Shown here: piece by piece, positions 24,183 through 35,627 of the stretch
Layout: each line of letters starts with the position of its first letter
Numbering within the stretch: position 1 is the first letter of the stretch
Assembly (NCBI GenBank): GCA_958510825.1
Contig: OY294047.1
Span: forward strand, 53,179,365 to 53,243,364
From: Brachypterus glaber
Lineage: Eukaryota > Arthropoda > Insecta > Coleoptera > Kateretidae
DNA length: 64,000 nucleotides
Reading direction: 5' to 3'
Position numbers and translations under genes: made by a program
Notes under the pieces: model-generated
The model's input: the letters and a program-made list of their open reading frames with translations, nothing else
What the model was told of the DNA's origin: nothing
The model's database searches: none

Positions 24183-25885
24183 CTCCGCGCATTATCTATC
24201 TGAGTTGATGGTCATTTGTTTCTTGTTATTTGGTTGGCAGAATATATTTAGTTCCTTATGTAAGGTTTTCATCTTGTTTAAAATTTATTGTCAATCAAGA
24301 CATTATTTTGACATTTATAAAAAAATCCAAATAATTTGCTTTAGCAAGAAGAAATAACAAGAAAAGTGCATAAAAAGAAAACTAAAGCATCAATCTATAA
24401 ACATTTTGTTTAAATGAAGTAATATAATGCAGTGCTCTATAAATTTTTGAAGTAAACACAATACTTTTATTATAATTTTGAACAAAGTTTTACTTTTTAA
24501 ACAGATTTTGTTATTATTTGTAAGACGTAAAATGACAGTCAATTTAACCTAAATGTTAAAAATTATCAAAAGCACAATGGGCTACAAAAATATCACTAAA
24601 AGTCATTTTTAAACCACTAATCATAGCTTCCTTGATCCAATTTGTTACTCAGATAGATAATGCACCGAGTATACGATCCCCTATGAAAATGACATTTACC
24701 ACACTCCCTTGTTCTTTAAAAAACGGGTGATATACCCTTGTTTTATATTTTCATATCACCCTTGTTTGATATATATGTATGTAGGTTTGCCTAATTTTGT
24801 TTAGATATTTACGTTGTAAATTCTACGAATTTTACTCACTCCCCTCCACCAAATCTTCTTCGCTACGGACCTGGTTATACTACAGCACTCTAACAAAACA
24901 TTAATTTTTGAGAATTATACCCGTGGAATTTTTTGATCAGAATGCGAAAACTATAAATCTGATTAAATTTAGTCTTTCAGCGAGCTTATTCAACATCAAA
25001 TTTTGCGACAAAAATTATAGTAAATTACCTTATTTTTGTGTGCTGGTGAAATTATTAATACTCAAGGATGTTTGTTTTTGTTTTAGTAATGTCAGGAACA
25101 CCCTCGCAAGCATCCCCGCAAACACCCCAGCAAACACCCCAGCAAACACCCCAAATCGGACCTTCCCCAACGCGCCTGACGTGCCCAAGTTGCCACCAGG
25201 AAGTCGTAACAAAGTTAAAAAAAAGTCCTAGTTCTAAAGCATGGTTATTTGCTTCGTTAATGTGTCTTTTTGGGTAAGGCAGAAATGGATGTTGCACATA
25301 TACTCGGTGCATTATCTATCTGAGTAACAAATTGGATCAAGGAAGCTATGATTAGTGGTTTAAAAATGACTTTTAGTGATATTTTTGTAGCCCATTGTGC
25401 TTTTGATAATTTTTAACATTTAGGTTAAATTGACTGTCATTTTACGTCTTACAAATAATAACAAAATCTGTTTAAAAAGTAAAACTTTGTTCAAAATTAT
25501 AATAAAAGTAAGTTTTTATTCATAAAGTGCTATTATAAACTTTAATTTAACATCACCCGAATAAAATTACGGACCAGTATTATTTTAACCAAAAAATTCT
25601 CTGTTATTGTGTTTACTTCAAAAATTTATAGAGCACTGCATTATATTACTTCATTTAAACAAAATGTTTATAGATTGATGATTTAGTTTTCTTTTTATGC
25701 ACTTTTCTTGTTATTTCTTCTTGCTAAAGCAAATTATTTGGATTTTTTTATAAATGTCAAAATAATGTCTTGATTGACAATAAATTTTAAACAAGATGAA
25801 AACCTTACATAAGGAACTAAATATATTCTGCCAACCAAATAACAAGAAACAAATGACCATCAACTCAGAGAGATAATGCGCGGAG
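24183..25885. repeat. Two inverted copies of a ~490-bp repeat around a LITAF exon
   Basis: 24183-24673 and 25301-25885 are inverted copies. The second has a ~100-bp insertion (about 25509-25612). Each copy itself has inverted ends (GCATTATCTATCTGAG). The 627-bp interval between them contains the first coding exon of a LITAF gene (25089-25273). A transcript across both would be able to form a long hairpin. Confidence 0.85.
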
Positions 25886-27055
25886 TTTATTTGCGTACAT
25901 ATTTGTACATCCCATATAGCACACGTTTTACGATGGATATCCCCAGGATATACTTTTCTTACTAAACGGAAATTTGCAACTTCCCCAAGATATACTTTTG
26001 TTACTAAACGGGGAAGTCGAGCGACTTGGATATACCTCGTACATCCCAAATATTCTACGTGTGTCCCAGGGACATACTGCCTGTATATCCCAGAGATATC
26101 CCAGGGGCATCTCCCTCGGGACGTCCCTGGGATGTACAAAGGACATACCGTATATTTTTGGAATATACGTGCAGTATATTCTCAGGTAATACCTTTCGGG
26201 ATATCCTTGGGATATACGACTAATGTCCCGGGACATGCAACATTAAAAGGACATTGAGATGATATCCGGGGGATATTTTGTGCTATATGGGATTAGGGTT
26301 CCAGAGATTTTTTTTTCCAATTTTTGATGGGACTCGCTCGGTTTTCTTTGCTAAATAATTTTTTGAGAATATTTAGTTTTGAAGGTTAGCAACCCGGCAA
26401 CTTGATCTCAAAGTTTAGCAAATTGAGAGAATCAGTTTTTTGACCATAACTGTTTTTATTTGGGTCTCACAAAAATAATGACTAAACCAAAAAAAAAATG
26501 TTTTTTTGCTGAGACGGAGTCGGGGCAAATATCAGTAGAGAACATCTAAGACGTTTGCATACGTGGTGCATACCATATTTTTTCCACTACCTAAAGGCAG
26601 ACAGACAGACAGACAGACGAACAGACAGACAGGCAGACAGACGGACTTTTTTTACTGATTTCGATTCAGGAAGGTCTAAAACATCGAGAAATGTAAAAAA
26701 AAACATGGTCAAAGATTTTGAATTTTCGGCGAAGATTTCAATACATCGGCACTCTTAGTACTAAGTGCCGATGTAAAAATGCAGTGTTAAAGTTTTTTTT
26801 TTCAGGTGTGGTCTTGGATGTTGTCTTATACCGCTGTTATGTATTAATTCTCTTAAAGTTGTAAAACATTTCTGCCCCAGTTGCAATGCATATATAGGGG
26901 AATACCGAGGAGAAGCGGTACAATATCACGTTGGCTATGCCTACCCACCTCCCTATGGCTATGGCTACCAACCCGGCTATGGCTACCCACCTCGCTATGG
27001 CTACGGATATGGCAATCCAAACTATGGCAATCCAAACTATGGCTACACTTACTAA
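25089..27055 (+). CDS. LITAF-domain protein 1, with Gly/Tyr-rich tail
   Basis: LITAF-domain proteins are small membrane-associated proteins of late endosomes and lysosomes; the two CxxC halves bind zinc and a hydrophobic middle enters the membrane. Exons 25089-25273 and 26806-27055 join in phase 2, giving 144 residues. Residues 1-25 are Pro/Gln/Thr-rich with QTPQ repeats. The domain runs LTCPSCHQEVVTKL, then hydrophobic SKAWLFASLMCLFG, CGLGCCLIPLLC, then HFCPSCNAYIGEY. The tail of about 45 residues is built of GYGY and GNPNY units and is absent from the two paralogues. A 3' splice acceptor directly before the ATG (TTTTAG-taATG) implies a 5' untranslated exon. The single intron holds half of a large inverted repeat, repeat K and a repeat I piece. 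Confidence 0.9.
25910..26292. mobile_element. Repeat K, copy 1 (GGATATCC-rich)
   Basis: Inverted ends TCCCATATAGCACA and TGTGCTATATGGGA. The interior is dense in GGGATATCC/GGATATACC variants in both orientations. Related stretches occur at 19667-20080, 41820-42010 and 55920-55965. It lies in the LITAF-1 intron. Confidence 0.75.
26555..26780. repeat. (GACA)n microsatellite and repeat I end
   Basis: A GACA run (26596-26645) followed by the repeat I hairpin (TTCGGCGAAGATTTCAATAC, then CATCGGCACT...AGTGCCGATG). It ends about 25 bp before the LITAF-1 exon 2 acceptor. Confidence 0.65.
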
Positions 27056-27374
27056 CAAAAACATAAGTTTGAAAAAATATTGTTGGCACGACAAAATAGG
27101 ACCTGGAATGACATAAAAGCCCAATTAAATCATGACAGAATAGACAGGGTTCCCGTTACTCACTTTTAGTTCGACTTTGTAACACTCTGTTTTCTTCTAT
27201 AATTTTTTTACTTTAATGTAAATATCGATTTAAAACCAAAAGTATTTTAGTAAACAAAAATAAAAAATAATACTTTTAATTTCATTTTTAATTAAGCCTT
27301 TCTTTTGTTCTGGGACCTATTATGCAGAAGTATTTCAATAAACAAAAATAAAAAAGAGGACTTTTAATTTTAAT

Positions 27375-27870
27375 TAAGTTTTTTTCTATTTTGAGACTCT
27401 TATAAGCTCATAATCATACGTATTTTGCGTGTTCTTATAGGCCCATAAGAGGTCTGTACTTTTTGTTCTTTTGGGTTGGCAACAGACCTGGCTTATCGCT
27501 TGACGTTTTCCGTGCAAATGTCAATGTCGCTTTAAAGTTGAATTTTCTACAAAATTTTGTGTTTAGGTTATTTTTACCATGTTAAAATTGTGGCTTGGTT
27601 AATTGCAGTAAAAAAGAGAAGAGATGGCTATAAAATATATCAAAATATCATTTGTTCTTAGAATTTTAAACATGGGGTAAACTGTAATGCCAATCCAAAA
27701 CAAAAATCCCTAAATCAGTCATCAATTTAAATGTAAGTTTTTTTTTAATTTTAGAGCAAAATAGAAAAAATTGTATAAAGCACGCAGCAAGCGGCTCGTT
27801 TTTAAACTTGTACTCGTGCGCCAAAAACGTATGTCATGAAACTAGTACTTTATTATACTATTATATTGTT
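27375..27870. mobile_element. Repeat L, copy 1
   Basis: Begins near ATTTTGAGACTCTTATAAGC and runs through TTGGGTTGGCAACA and TAATGCCAATCCAAAAC to an AAACTTGTACTCGTGCG segment. The same order is found at about 47957 and 49935. Confidence 0.7.
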
Positions 27871-27885
27871 TTTGGGACCTATGAG

Positions 27886-28033
27886 AACGTTCAAGTATTA
27901 CGTAAAGCAAATTTTGATCATTTTGGACCCCCCCCCCTGTAACGCTATTTTCCTATACCATTAACATGGGCGTAACACTCCAAAATGACCCCCATCCCCC
28001 CTAGGAGAGTTACGTAATACTTGAACGTTCCCT
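27886..28033. mobile_element. MITE F, copy 3
   Basis: Same ends and interior as the copy at 2541-2677: AACGTTCAAGTATTACGTAA, GTAACGCTATTTTCCTATAC, and the inverted right end. Confidence 0.8.
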
Positions 28034-29214
28034 ATTCTGCAAAAGTATTTCAATAAACAAAAGTAAAAAAAATAAGACTTTTAGATTCAATTTTTGTTAA
28101 GATTTTTTATTGTTCTGGGACCTATTCGGTAAGTATAGCAATAAACAAAAATAAAAAAAATGTAATTTTTATTTTGGAATAGTAAAGAACGTTTTATTGG
28201 ATTTTTATTTTGCATGTGAAAAGGGTTTATTTCTCTTAGAAATTTTACAAAATATCTATTTTTGCTTTCCCATTTTGAAAATTTTCAACATTTCAGAAAG
28301 CCTTGTATTCGTGCAAAAATTTTCAATTTTTTTTGCATATTTTCGCGTTTTATGACTCAAAAAAAATGTAGCTCGGTCGGTCGTTCGGTCGGTCTGTCCG
28401 GGAAATCTTGTGGGCACGATAACTTAAGAACCCTTTAAGCTAGAAACTTAAAATTTGACATACGGGTATGTTACCAAAAGTTCTAGATCGGGATTGTTTT
28501 TGATGAACTTTGGGGTGAGGCAAAAAATACTTTTTTTTTAGAAAAATTTGAAAAATGCTATATGCTTATATGCTTGCTATATTTGAGGTTGCTGAAAATG
28601 AATCTGATAATAATTTTTTCTAACTCCACCTCCGAGGGGGTGAGTGGGTAAATATTTTTAAATATTTTTAATATTTTCGTCAAAATTGGTATATGGTTTT
28701 GGGGTTGGCGAATATGAATATGATAATAATTTTTTTTTCTAATTTCACCCCCTAAGAGGCGGGGGGTAGTTTTTGTGAAAACTGGTATATTTTAAAGGTT
28801 GCTAAAAGTAAATCTAATAATAAAAAACCCATTTCACGCACGGAGGTGAAAAATGGGAAAGCTCTTTTACTGGGCAGTGTATTTTCTCTAATTGACGTAA
28901 AACTTTCGGAAAGTTATTTTCCAATTAAAAAAAATAAGTGTGCAAAAATTTAGGGTATTCGAATGAAAAAATCCACAATTTTATAGGTTTTTTTCAGTTT
29001 TTTACAAATTTTTATACGAGAAGTGTATCAGAACTTGGTTTTATTTCAAAAATAGTGTCAATTTCGGTTTTTTCCCGCCAAAAAAAAAACACCAATACAG
29101 ATTTTCACACCATTTGAATGATGTTTTCAATGTGTCGTTTTAAGGGGCTTTACCAGCAAAGTGCCAAATCGATATCTCAAAAACTAGATGTGATGGAATA
29201 AAACCGCCGTTACC
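28034..29214. other. Intergenic dispersed repeats
   Basis: Contains GGTCGGTCTGTCCGGGAAAT near 28389 and GGGCAGTGTATTT near 28872 (the latter recurs near 37133), so it is degenerate repeat DNA. No gene is seen. Confidence 0.5.
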
Positions 29215-29300
29215 ATTGGACTCAGGGCACCTGATATTATCAGAAAAAGTCAGTATTGGACTCAGGGCACCTGATACTATCAGAAATAGCCAGTCTCTAG
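29215..29300. repeat. Short tandem duplication, about 41-bp unit
   Basis: The unit with ATTGGACTCAGGGCACCTGA occurs at 29215 and again at 29256 with few changes. Confidence 0.75.
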
Positions 29301-29385
29301 TCAGTCGGATTTTATGCACAGAGTATTTTTAAATAAGATACTACTTAAAACATAAAACCTTACTATTCCATCAATCTATTTTCTA

Positions 29386-29430
29386 TTGGTAGACTGACAG
29401 TTTCGGGCTGTTGGCCCTCTTCAGTACCAA
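29386..29430 (-). ncRNA. Hammerhead ribozyme (type I), minus strand
   Basis: Minus-strand core: stem I TTGGTA/TACCAA (6 bp), CTGAAGA, stem II GGGC/GCCC with loop CAACA, GAAA, short stem III ACT/AGT with loop GTC, and the cleavage position after GTC. All conserved core positions are present. Its loop differs by one base from the plus-strand copy. Confidence 0.85.
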
Positions 29431-29577
29431 GAGTCAACTCTGCACGCTGATTAAGAAAACGTTCTCAGACTTTACTTGCAAAAGGAATAAAGCCATTAGA
29501 TTGATGTAGACTTGTGCGCCATCTATTTCTAGATGTAGACAACTACTCATACCTCTCCTATTCTGGAGACTTTGAAT

Positions 29578-29625
29578 GCTACTGAAGAGGGCCAGCAGCC
29601 CGAAACTGTCAGTCTACCAATATCA
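29578..29625 (+). ncRNA. Broken hammerhead copy
   Basis: Core, stem II and stem III match the copy at 29930, but the 5' strand of stem I is replaced by unrelated sequence (TTTGAATGCTA), leaving only two pairs. The change sits at a rearrangement junction between units. Confidence 0.6.
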
Positions 29626-29929
29626 CTCTATACGATGATTAGAAAATTGATTGATGGAATAATAAATTAATATTTTTATAATTTTGTTTAAAATTAAAAA
29701 TTTCTGTCCTTACTAATTCTACGTCTAACCACCCGTTAGTGGTACTATGTGCTTGAGACACACAAGTCTTCAACTTGCTACCATTCAAAGTCTCCAGAAT
29801 AGAAGAGGTATGAGTAGTTGTCTACATCTAGAAATAGATGGCGCACAAGTCTACATCAATCTAATGTCTATATTCCTTTTGCGAGTAAAGTCTGAGAACG
29901 TTTTCTTAAACAGCGTGCAGAGTTGACTC

Positions 29930-29974
29930 TTGGTACTGAAGAGGGCCAGCAGCCCGAAACTGTCAGTCTACCAA
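29930..29974 (+). ncRNA. Hammerhead ribozyme (type I), plus strand
   Basis: Stem I TTGGTA (29930-29935) pairs with TACCAA (29969-29974). The core is CTGAAGA (29936-29942). Stem II is GGGC/GCCC (29943-29946 with 29952-29955, loop CAGCA). GAAA is at 29956-29959, and stem III is ACT/AGT with loop GTC. Predicted cleavage follows C29968. The very short stem III is typical of hammerheads reported from Penelope-like elements, which often need a dimer to cleave. Confidence 0.85.
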
Positions 29975-30525
29975 TATCACTCTGTACGATGATTAGAAAA
30001 TAGATTGATGGAATAATAAATTATTATTTTTATAATTTTGTTTAAAATTAAAAATTTTTGTCCTTAATAAAACCTTACCTCACATCAAGACATCCATGTC
30101 CTTAAAATCAGAACGTCCACTTTTATTTTTAGGCCCTGCAGTTTTGTATAAAATTGCTAATTCCTTAATAGAAATAACCAGGATATTATTATAGTCCGTC
30201 CCATTATGCAAGATAGTAGTTTAAAATTCCCGCGATTTTTAAGCTACATCATTGGTTAAAAACTCGTACCGTATCATATAAAATATTGTGACATTTTTCG
30301 TCTATGACAATGATTGACGGTCGTTAAAGCTAATAAAAGAAGAGAAAGTTACATACAAAAATGGTTATACTTAATGTTATTTTGTGTGGTATTGAAAAAG
30401 GTATTTTTTTTTTGGTTTATTCTTCATACACTCACACTAAATTAGCATATTCTACATATTGTACAAACGTAAATTATATTGAACACAAAGAAAACGTCAA
30501 ATTTTTAGGTTAGAATTACAACTTA

Positions 30526-30644
30526 AGGCCTATCCAGAGGCTCGCATAACAACCATTGCAAGATACATGACGACATATCAAGCCAATCCTGGGATCGCAT
30601 TCTTATGTACTATGTTTGTTATGCGAGTCTTTGGATATGCCCTT
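30526..30644. mobile_element. MITE C, copy 2 (no nested D)
   Basis: Ends AGGCTCGCATAACAA and TTGTTATGCGAGTCT, with inner CAAGCCAATCC. It shows the uninterrupted CTTATGTACTATG region that is split by D in copy 1. Confidence 0.75.
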
Positions 30645-31848
30645 TCCAGGAAAACAGTAGCTACATCTGTTAAATTTTTGATACACTACGATTTATGCAT
30701 AATTATGTTATTTATGCGCTCTGTGGTGTAAAACGGGCCGCTTCCATTAATATCTTGCATAACTGGAGGGAGTATAGTAGCTTATTAACACCACTGTTTG
30801 TTTACATCTTACCTTATATCAAGATACATAACACGTTGACTGCGGCATTAAAAACTGGTGTGTGCATTTTTTAACTGGCCAAATTTTGCAACGTTACATC
30901 CCTAATAAATAAATAAATAATAAAAAAAAAAAATATCATTTGACATTTTGCAAAAAAAATAAAAACTAATTTTTGACTATTTACAAATGTGGTAAACACA
31001 CCACCGCATCCTTTGTTGAATTGTTCAGTTGAAAAAGGGGTTAAAATAATAAAAATAATAATTAATAATCCTTTATAGAGTTGTAAATTAAAAAAAAACC
31101 ATTTGTTAAAAAAAAAACACAAAAAAAAACGTTTTAAAACAAAGCTAGACTTTATAAAAAAAAACAAATTTGTTTTTTATTAAAAAAAACACACAGTTAT
31201 AAAAAAAAATAAATTTGTTTTTTATTAAAAATTAACACATTTTTTATTGTAAAAGTCATGTATCACAGTTTATAAAAAAATATGTATTTGATTTAAAACG
31301 GTTTTTTACAACTGATTTGTAATTTTAATTAATAAATTTAAATATATTTAGAATAAACATACTCTTTTTTGAAAATTTTTTTTTGTTCTTCGTAAAAATG
31401 AATTAAAAAAAATTAAAAATTTTGAAAATTTAATTTAATTTAATAAGATTTGATACGTTGCTTTTTTTTTGCGGCCAGGCATCATAAACAGACTTCATAA
31501 ATTTGACACGTTAGAAAAGTGAGGTTATGTGACTGAAGTTTCAACTCCTAAACTCGTTAACAGATGGCGTATAATCTATATATTTTATTATTTCACGAAG
31601 AATAAAGTATTTTGAAATAAAAACTAATAAAAACTATAGAAAACAGTCTCTAATTGATCCTAAAATACAAAAGTTGTCATTTTTTAAATATTTTCACAAA
31701 AAAAAACAAAAAAAAACAAAAAAAAAACACAAAAAAACACAAAAAAAACTTCAAAATGCCTTAAAAAAACGGTTTTTTTTACAACTCTAATCCTTTATTT
31801 GAGGTAGTTATAAATATAATTTTTTATAACATTATAAACCAGCCTTAT
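30645..31848. other. Intergenic, A-rich low complexity
   Basis: Long A and T runs (30915-31250 and 31680-31760) produce spurious low-complexity frames. A CACGTTGACTG end like that of the 54542 element lies near 30833. No gene is seen. Confidence 0.5.
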
Positions 31849-33704
31849 TTAAATTTCAGCCCCACTGTACGTCCCTATAAGAGTTTTGCATTCGGGGCAG
31901 AAATGCTGTGTTACTTTTAATGAGTCGACGCAATATAACGGTATAAGACAACATCCAAGCCAACATCTAAAAAAATAAAAAATATTTTAAGCGGGAACTA
32001 TAGTATAGTATCAACGAACTAATAACTCTTCTTTCTATAATAAGCACACCGTTAAAATAAAGTATCGCCAACATCTCGGTTTGTTTGTAAACAAATAGTA
32101 TGTATATTCAGGCCTGAACAATAACAGTTACCAGTAACTGGTATTGTTGTCTCGGTTAGAACAAAGTTGTGCGAGTAAAACAGACGAATGTTCATGTTGC
32201 CGACGTTTTTGTCAGTTTTAACGAATGAAATGCCTATTCTAGAGAAAAGAGTTATTAGTTCGTTGTATAGTATCAAAAACGTTGAGAGAGACTCATATCT
32301 GACCTAATACCACAATCTTGACTAAGCGTTTCCAAATTTACAATAAAGACCACTTTACACGGAGCAATTTGTACGCAAGTTTGATGCTATGCAAGTTTGC
32401 TGCCAGATATAGCATGAGGACAAGTGGACATTGATTTGCCTTTTCACGGAGCAAGTTGTACGCAAGTTTGGTGCTATATATTGCAAGGTAAACAGTGCTG
32501 CCAACCAGACAATTTTGACGTGTGTCTGCATTTGTTGATAAAAACATAACCTAGCATTTACTTTTTTAAGGAAGGTTTTTAGTTAGACAGACCGACCTAT
32601 TATTAATAATAATAATTATTAACATGTGCAGTTGCTACTATATTAGTAAAATGAAATCGATTTGGTAACTTTTTTCCAGGTTGGTACCACGCAAATTACC
32701 ATAAAACTTGCGTGAAAATCGCGGAAAAATAGAACATGTTCTAAATAATTTGATGGCACGAAAATGGCCTCAAACTTGCCTGAAGGCATGTGCAGTGACT
32801 GAATCATTCTTGTAACAAACTTGCATAGCATCAAACTTGCGCACGAATTGCTCCGTGTAAAGTGGCTTTAAAACAGAATAATGTCCCTAATAGAAATTTA
32901 ACGTTAGAAAAACGTTTTTCTAATGTTAGAAAACTGTATAAAAGTACGTTATAAAATATGTGCAAAAGTCCCCCTTTTTAAAGTTAGAATCTAACGTTAG
33001 TTACAAATGTTAATCTAACGTGAGATTTTTAAGTTAGAAATACGTTATAAGTACGTTTAATTTCTAACTTTCGAAGGGGGCGTGGCCAACTAGGAAATTT
33101 CTACCCGCATCATAAAATGGCAGCTGGAGACAAATTTATTCATATAAATAAATCTTAATATATTTTAGTAATCATAATATCATAATTTCGTTACATTTAT
33201 TTATAAAATAGCCATCTTTTTAGGTGGCCCTAAATATTTTTCGTGTAATATGTTGTTATACTTCGATAAATACGTTTACCTCTCAGAAAAACTTTATATT
33301 TAGTTAGTTAATATTCTAGGTATTTTGGCTCCCCTGAATCCGAAAATGGTACTTAATGCGGAAATGCCCCATTTTTTTTAGTAGCTTGAGGAACTATAAT
33401 TTCGTCGTTCTTTGACACGATTTTGGGGTATATTTTTGCAAGGGTGTTTGGAAATTTCTGATTCTTTTTTGTGTGTTCTTACATGCAGGCGAAGCCGTCC
33501 TAACCGACATAGCAAATGACCAATTTGAAATGGGCTATAATATTATATATAAAAAGTCAATACAGTTTCTCCTTACCCAAAAAGAATCAGAAAGCCGCAA
33601 ATTACCCAAGCAAATATGCCAGGTTTCGTTTGAATCCTAGTTTCTACTTCTTTTTTGCAGACAGGACACATCTTCCGAACTGGGCGCGGGCCTAACCCCT
33701 GCAT
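31849..33704 (-). CDS. LITAF-domain protein 2
   Basis: Two minus-strand exons, 33704-33577 and 31966-31849, join in phase 2 and give 81 residues, close to a bare LITAF domain. Order: MQGLGPRPVRK, then CPVCKKEVETRI, hydrophobic FAWVICGFLILFG, CWLGCCLIPLYC, then HFCPECKTLIGTY, ending SGAEI and TAA. Both zinc-binding CxxC pairs are intact. The intron falls at the same place as in LITAF-1 and LITAF-3. An acceptor (TATTTTAG) lies 6 bases before the ATG, implying a 5' untranslated exon. The 1.6-kb intron carries a hAT-like MITE (32012), another inverted-repeat element (32346) and a repeat G fragment. Likely an endosomal or lysosomal membrane protein; the specific role is unknown. Confidence 0.88.
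32012..32265 (+). mobile_element. hAT-like MITE B, copy 3 (full length)
   Basis: 254 bp, ends CAACGAACTAATAACTCTTC and GAGTTATTAGTTCGTTG, with a perfect 8-bp target duplication TATAGTAT (32004-32011 and 32266-32273). Confidence 0.9.
32346..32868. mobile_element. Inverted-repeat element M
   Basis: Inverted ends of about 55 bp containing CCACTTTACACGGAGCAATT and AAGTTTGATGCTATGCAAGT. Extra internal copies of CGGAGCAAGTTGTACGCAAG occur near 32453. No frame is recognisable. Confidence 0.75.
32884..33312. mobile_element. Repeat G, copy 2 (truncated)
   Basis: Matches 6524-6960 closely (CCCTAATAGAAATTTAACG, then GGCCAACTAGGAAATTTCTA) and stops near TTAGTTAGTTAATATTC. The right third is missing. 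Confidence 0.75.
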
Positions 33705-33877
33705 TTTGACCTAAAATAAATGTATTAGTAGATATTTTAAAGCACGCTTATTTGGTTGAAATAAAAATACATACAAAATATGCTGAAAAAAAAAACTAAA
33801 AATTTAGATTGTCAATAATGACTTTACATTATCTTAGTATGACTTTGCTATAAAACCATCTTCATTAATGTAGTGTG

Positions 33878-34290
33878 AATGGAGCTCTCTACAACTAGAA
33901 TTATGAAACAAAAGACGTCTACCCTATCTCTATCTCATGTGTGATACACTTTCCAGCCAACCAAATAAATACTGTATTTGTTTTTCATACAACAAATACA
34001 GTATTTATTTGGTTGGCCGGAAAGTGTAGCACTGAGCGGCACGACCGAACATAGCTTATGTAAATCTGTAGAATAAGATAATTCTACTAAAATTTAGATG
34101 GCGCCAGTATCTTCTTTAATAAAAATAATATAGTTACACTTTTCGCCCGCCAAGTAAATATTGTATTTGTTCAACAAAGAACAAATACAGAATTTGTTTG
34201 GTTGGGTGGAAGTGGGAGTGTATGTATGTCTTCTATACTTTTTGGGTAGAACTTTTGTCCCTGTCTAATCTAACGGGAGAAATTGCCATT
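33878..34290 (+). mobile_element. Repeat A, copy 2
   Basis: 413 bp from AATGGAGCTCTCTACAACTA to AAATTGCCATT, with the two internal hairpins described for copy 1. It is paired with an inverted copy at 35072. Confidence 0.85.
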
Positions 34291-35071
34291 AGGGCTCAAT
34301 AGACCGTTAGTGCGAATACGAGCTGACCCATGAACAAGATGACTTTAAAGTCATCTTGCCCATGAGGTTGGTAATTAAATAGGGTACTCCTCAGTTATAG
34401 ATAATTAAAATTAAATACTTCTGGTATCAAAAAATTATTTCGCCTATTGTTCATATATTCAACAAAAAATAGGGAAAAAAATGTTAAAAAACATTTCATT
34501 TTTTTTATAAATTTTTTAAAAATATATTTAGAAAAAACCGTAACCCTTAAAACCCCTAGATACAATTTTTACGACCAAAAAAACAGAAGTTCATGCTTTT
34601 TATACCATAAAGAGACATGCACTTGTTCACAGTGATTGAAATCCAAATATTAAATATTTCTCAAATTTGCAATTATTGACGGAACAAACAAAAATGACAC
34701 CCAAGTCGTGCATAAATTATCAGGTCTATCCGTCAAATGTTTGATTTCGTATGGTCTGTTTTTTTAAGCATCATAGTAAATTCAAAATCGTACAGTGAAT
34801 ATTTTCAAAACAGATTCGAAAATTGGATGTGCGAATATACTGCGTAGTTTATTTTATAAAACATAACTATATTCTATACACAAACATATACTATTCAAAC
34901 CTGTGCGATTTTTAATTTACTATCTTGCTTGAAAAAACAGACCATAACGCGTCTAATATTTTACGCCAGGCGCGTCTGGTGCAATAATGGAACGCACCCT
35001 TAGATGTAAATAACATCTTGACATTATATGACAGGGTATATTATTTGAGGTTATGTATAAGAACCGTCGGT
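34291..35071. other. Spacer between two inverted repeat A copies
   Basis: Contains a palindrome AAGATGACTTTAAAGTCATC at about 34337 and a stretch (34840-34965, with TTGCTTGAAAAAACAGACCA) that recurs near 40515-40675. No gene is seen. Confidence 0.5.
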
Positions 35072-35485
35072 AATGACGATTTCTCCCGTTAAATTAGACA
35101 GGGACAAAAGTTCTACCCAAAAAGGATAGAAGACATACATACACTCCCACTTACACCCAACCAAACAAATTCTGTATTTGTTCTTTGTTGAACAAATACA
35201 ATATTTACTTGGCCGGGCGAAAAGTGTAACTATATTATTTTTATTAAAGAAATTACTGGCGCCATCTAAATTTTAGTAGAATTATCTTATTCTACATATT
35301 TACATTAGCTATGTTCGTTCGTGCCGCTTAGTGCTACACTTTCCTGCCAACCAAATAAATAGTGTATTTGTTGTATGAAAAACAAATACAGTATTTATTT
35401 GGTTTGCTGGAAAGTGTAGCAAAAATGAGATAGAGATAGGGTAGACGTCTTTTGTTTCATAATTCTAGTTGTAGAGAGCTCCATT
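35072..35485 (-). mobile_element. Repeat A, copy 3
   Basis: Same family in the opposite orientation to copy 2, from AATGACGATTTCTCCCGTTA to GAGAGCTCCATT. Copies 2 and 3 together form a ~1.6-kb inverted pair. Confidence 0.85.
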
Positions 35486-35627
35486 GATAATCGACGTTGC
35501 CTATTGCAAAAACGAATAAAAACTACTACTACATGCTGCTGATTTATTATTAGAAGTAGAAGAAGAAATAACCGTATATTTACATCATTAAAAATACTGC
35601 TGTCTTACTTTTTTCTGTCACGGATAG

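Larger units (their letters stand above)
29360..30060. mobile_element. Inverted and direct hammerhead-bearing units (Penelope-like or retrozyme-like)
   Basis: One unit lies on the minus strand (about 29360-29570). A short plus-strand piece follows at 29570-29665, then a fuller plus-strand unit at about 29785-30025. All share the hammerhead and the flank GATTAGAAAATAGATTGATG or a close variant. No reverse transcriptase frame is seen, so these are non-coding pieces. Confidence 0.7.

Noticed and set aside
25711..26236. 142- and 102-codon minus-strand frames
   Set aside because: They cross repeat K and the inverted repeat; the GYP/IP-rich translation comes from GGATATCC motifs.
26837..27124. Minus-strand frames over LITAF-1 exon 2
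   Set aside because: They are antisense of the GYGY-coding tail, with repeats mirrored from it.
30871..31167. 98-codon Phe-rich minus-strand frame
   Set aside because: It is produced by long A/T homopolymer runs.
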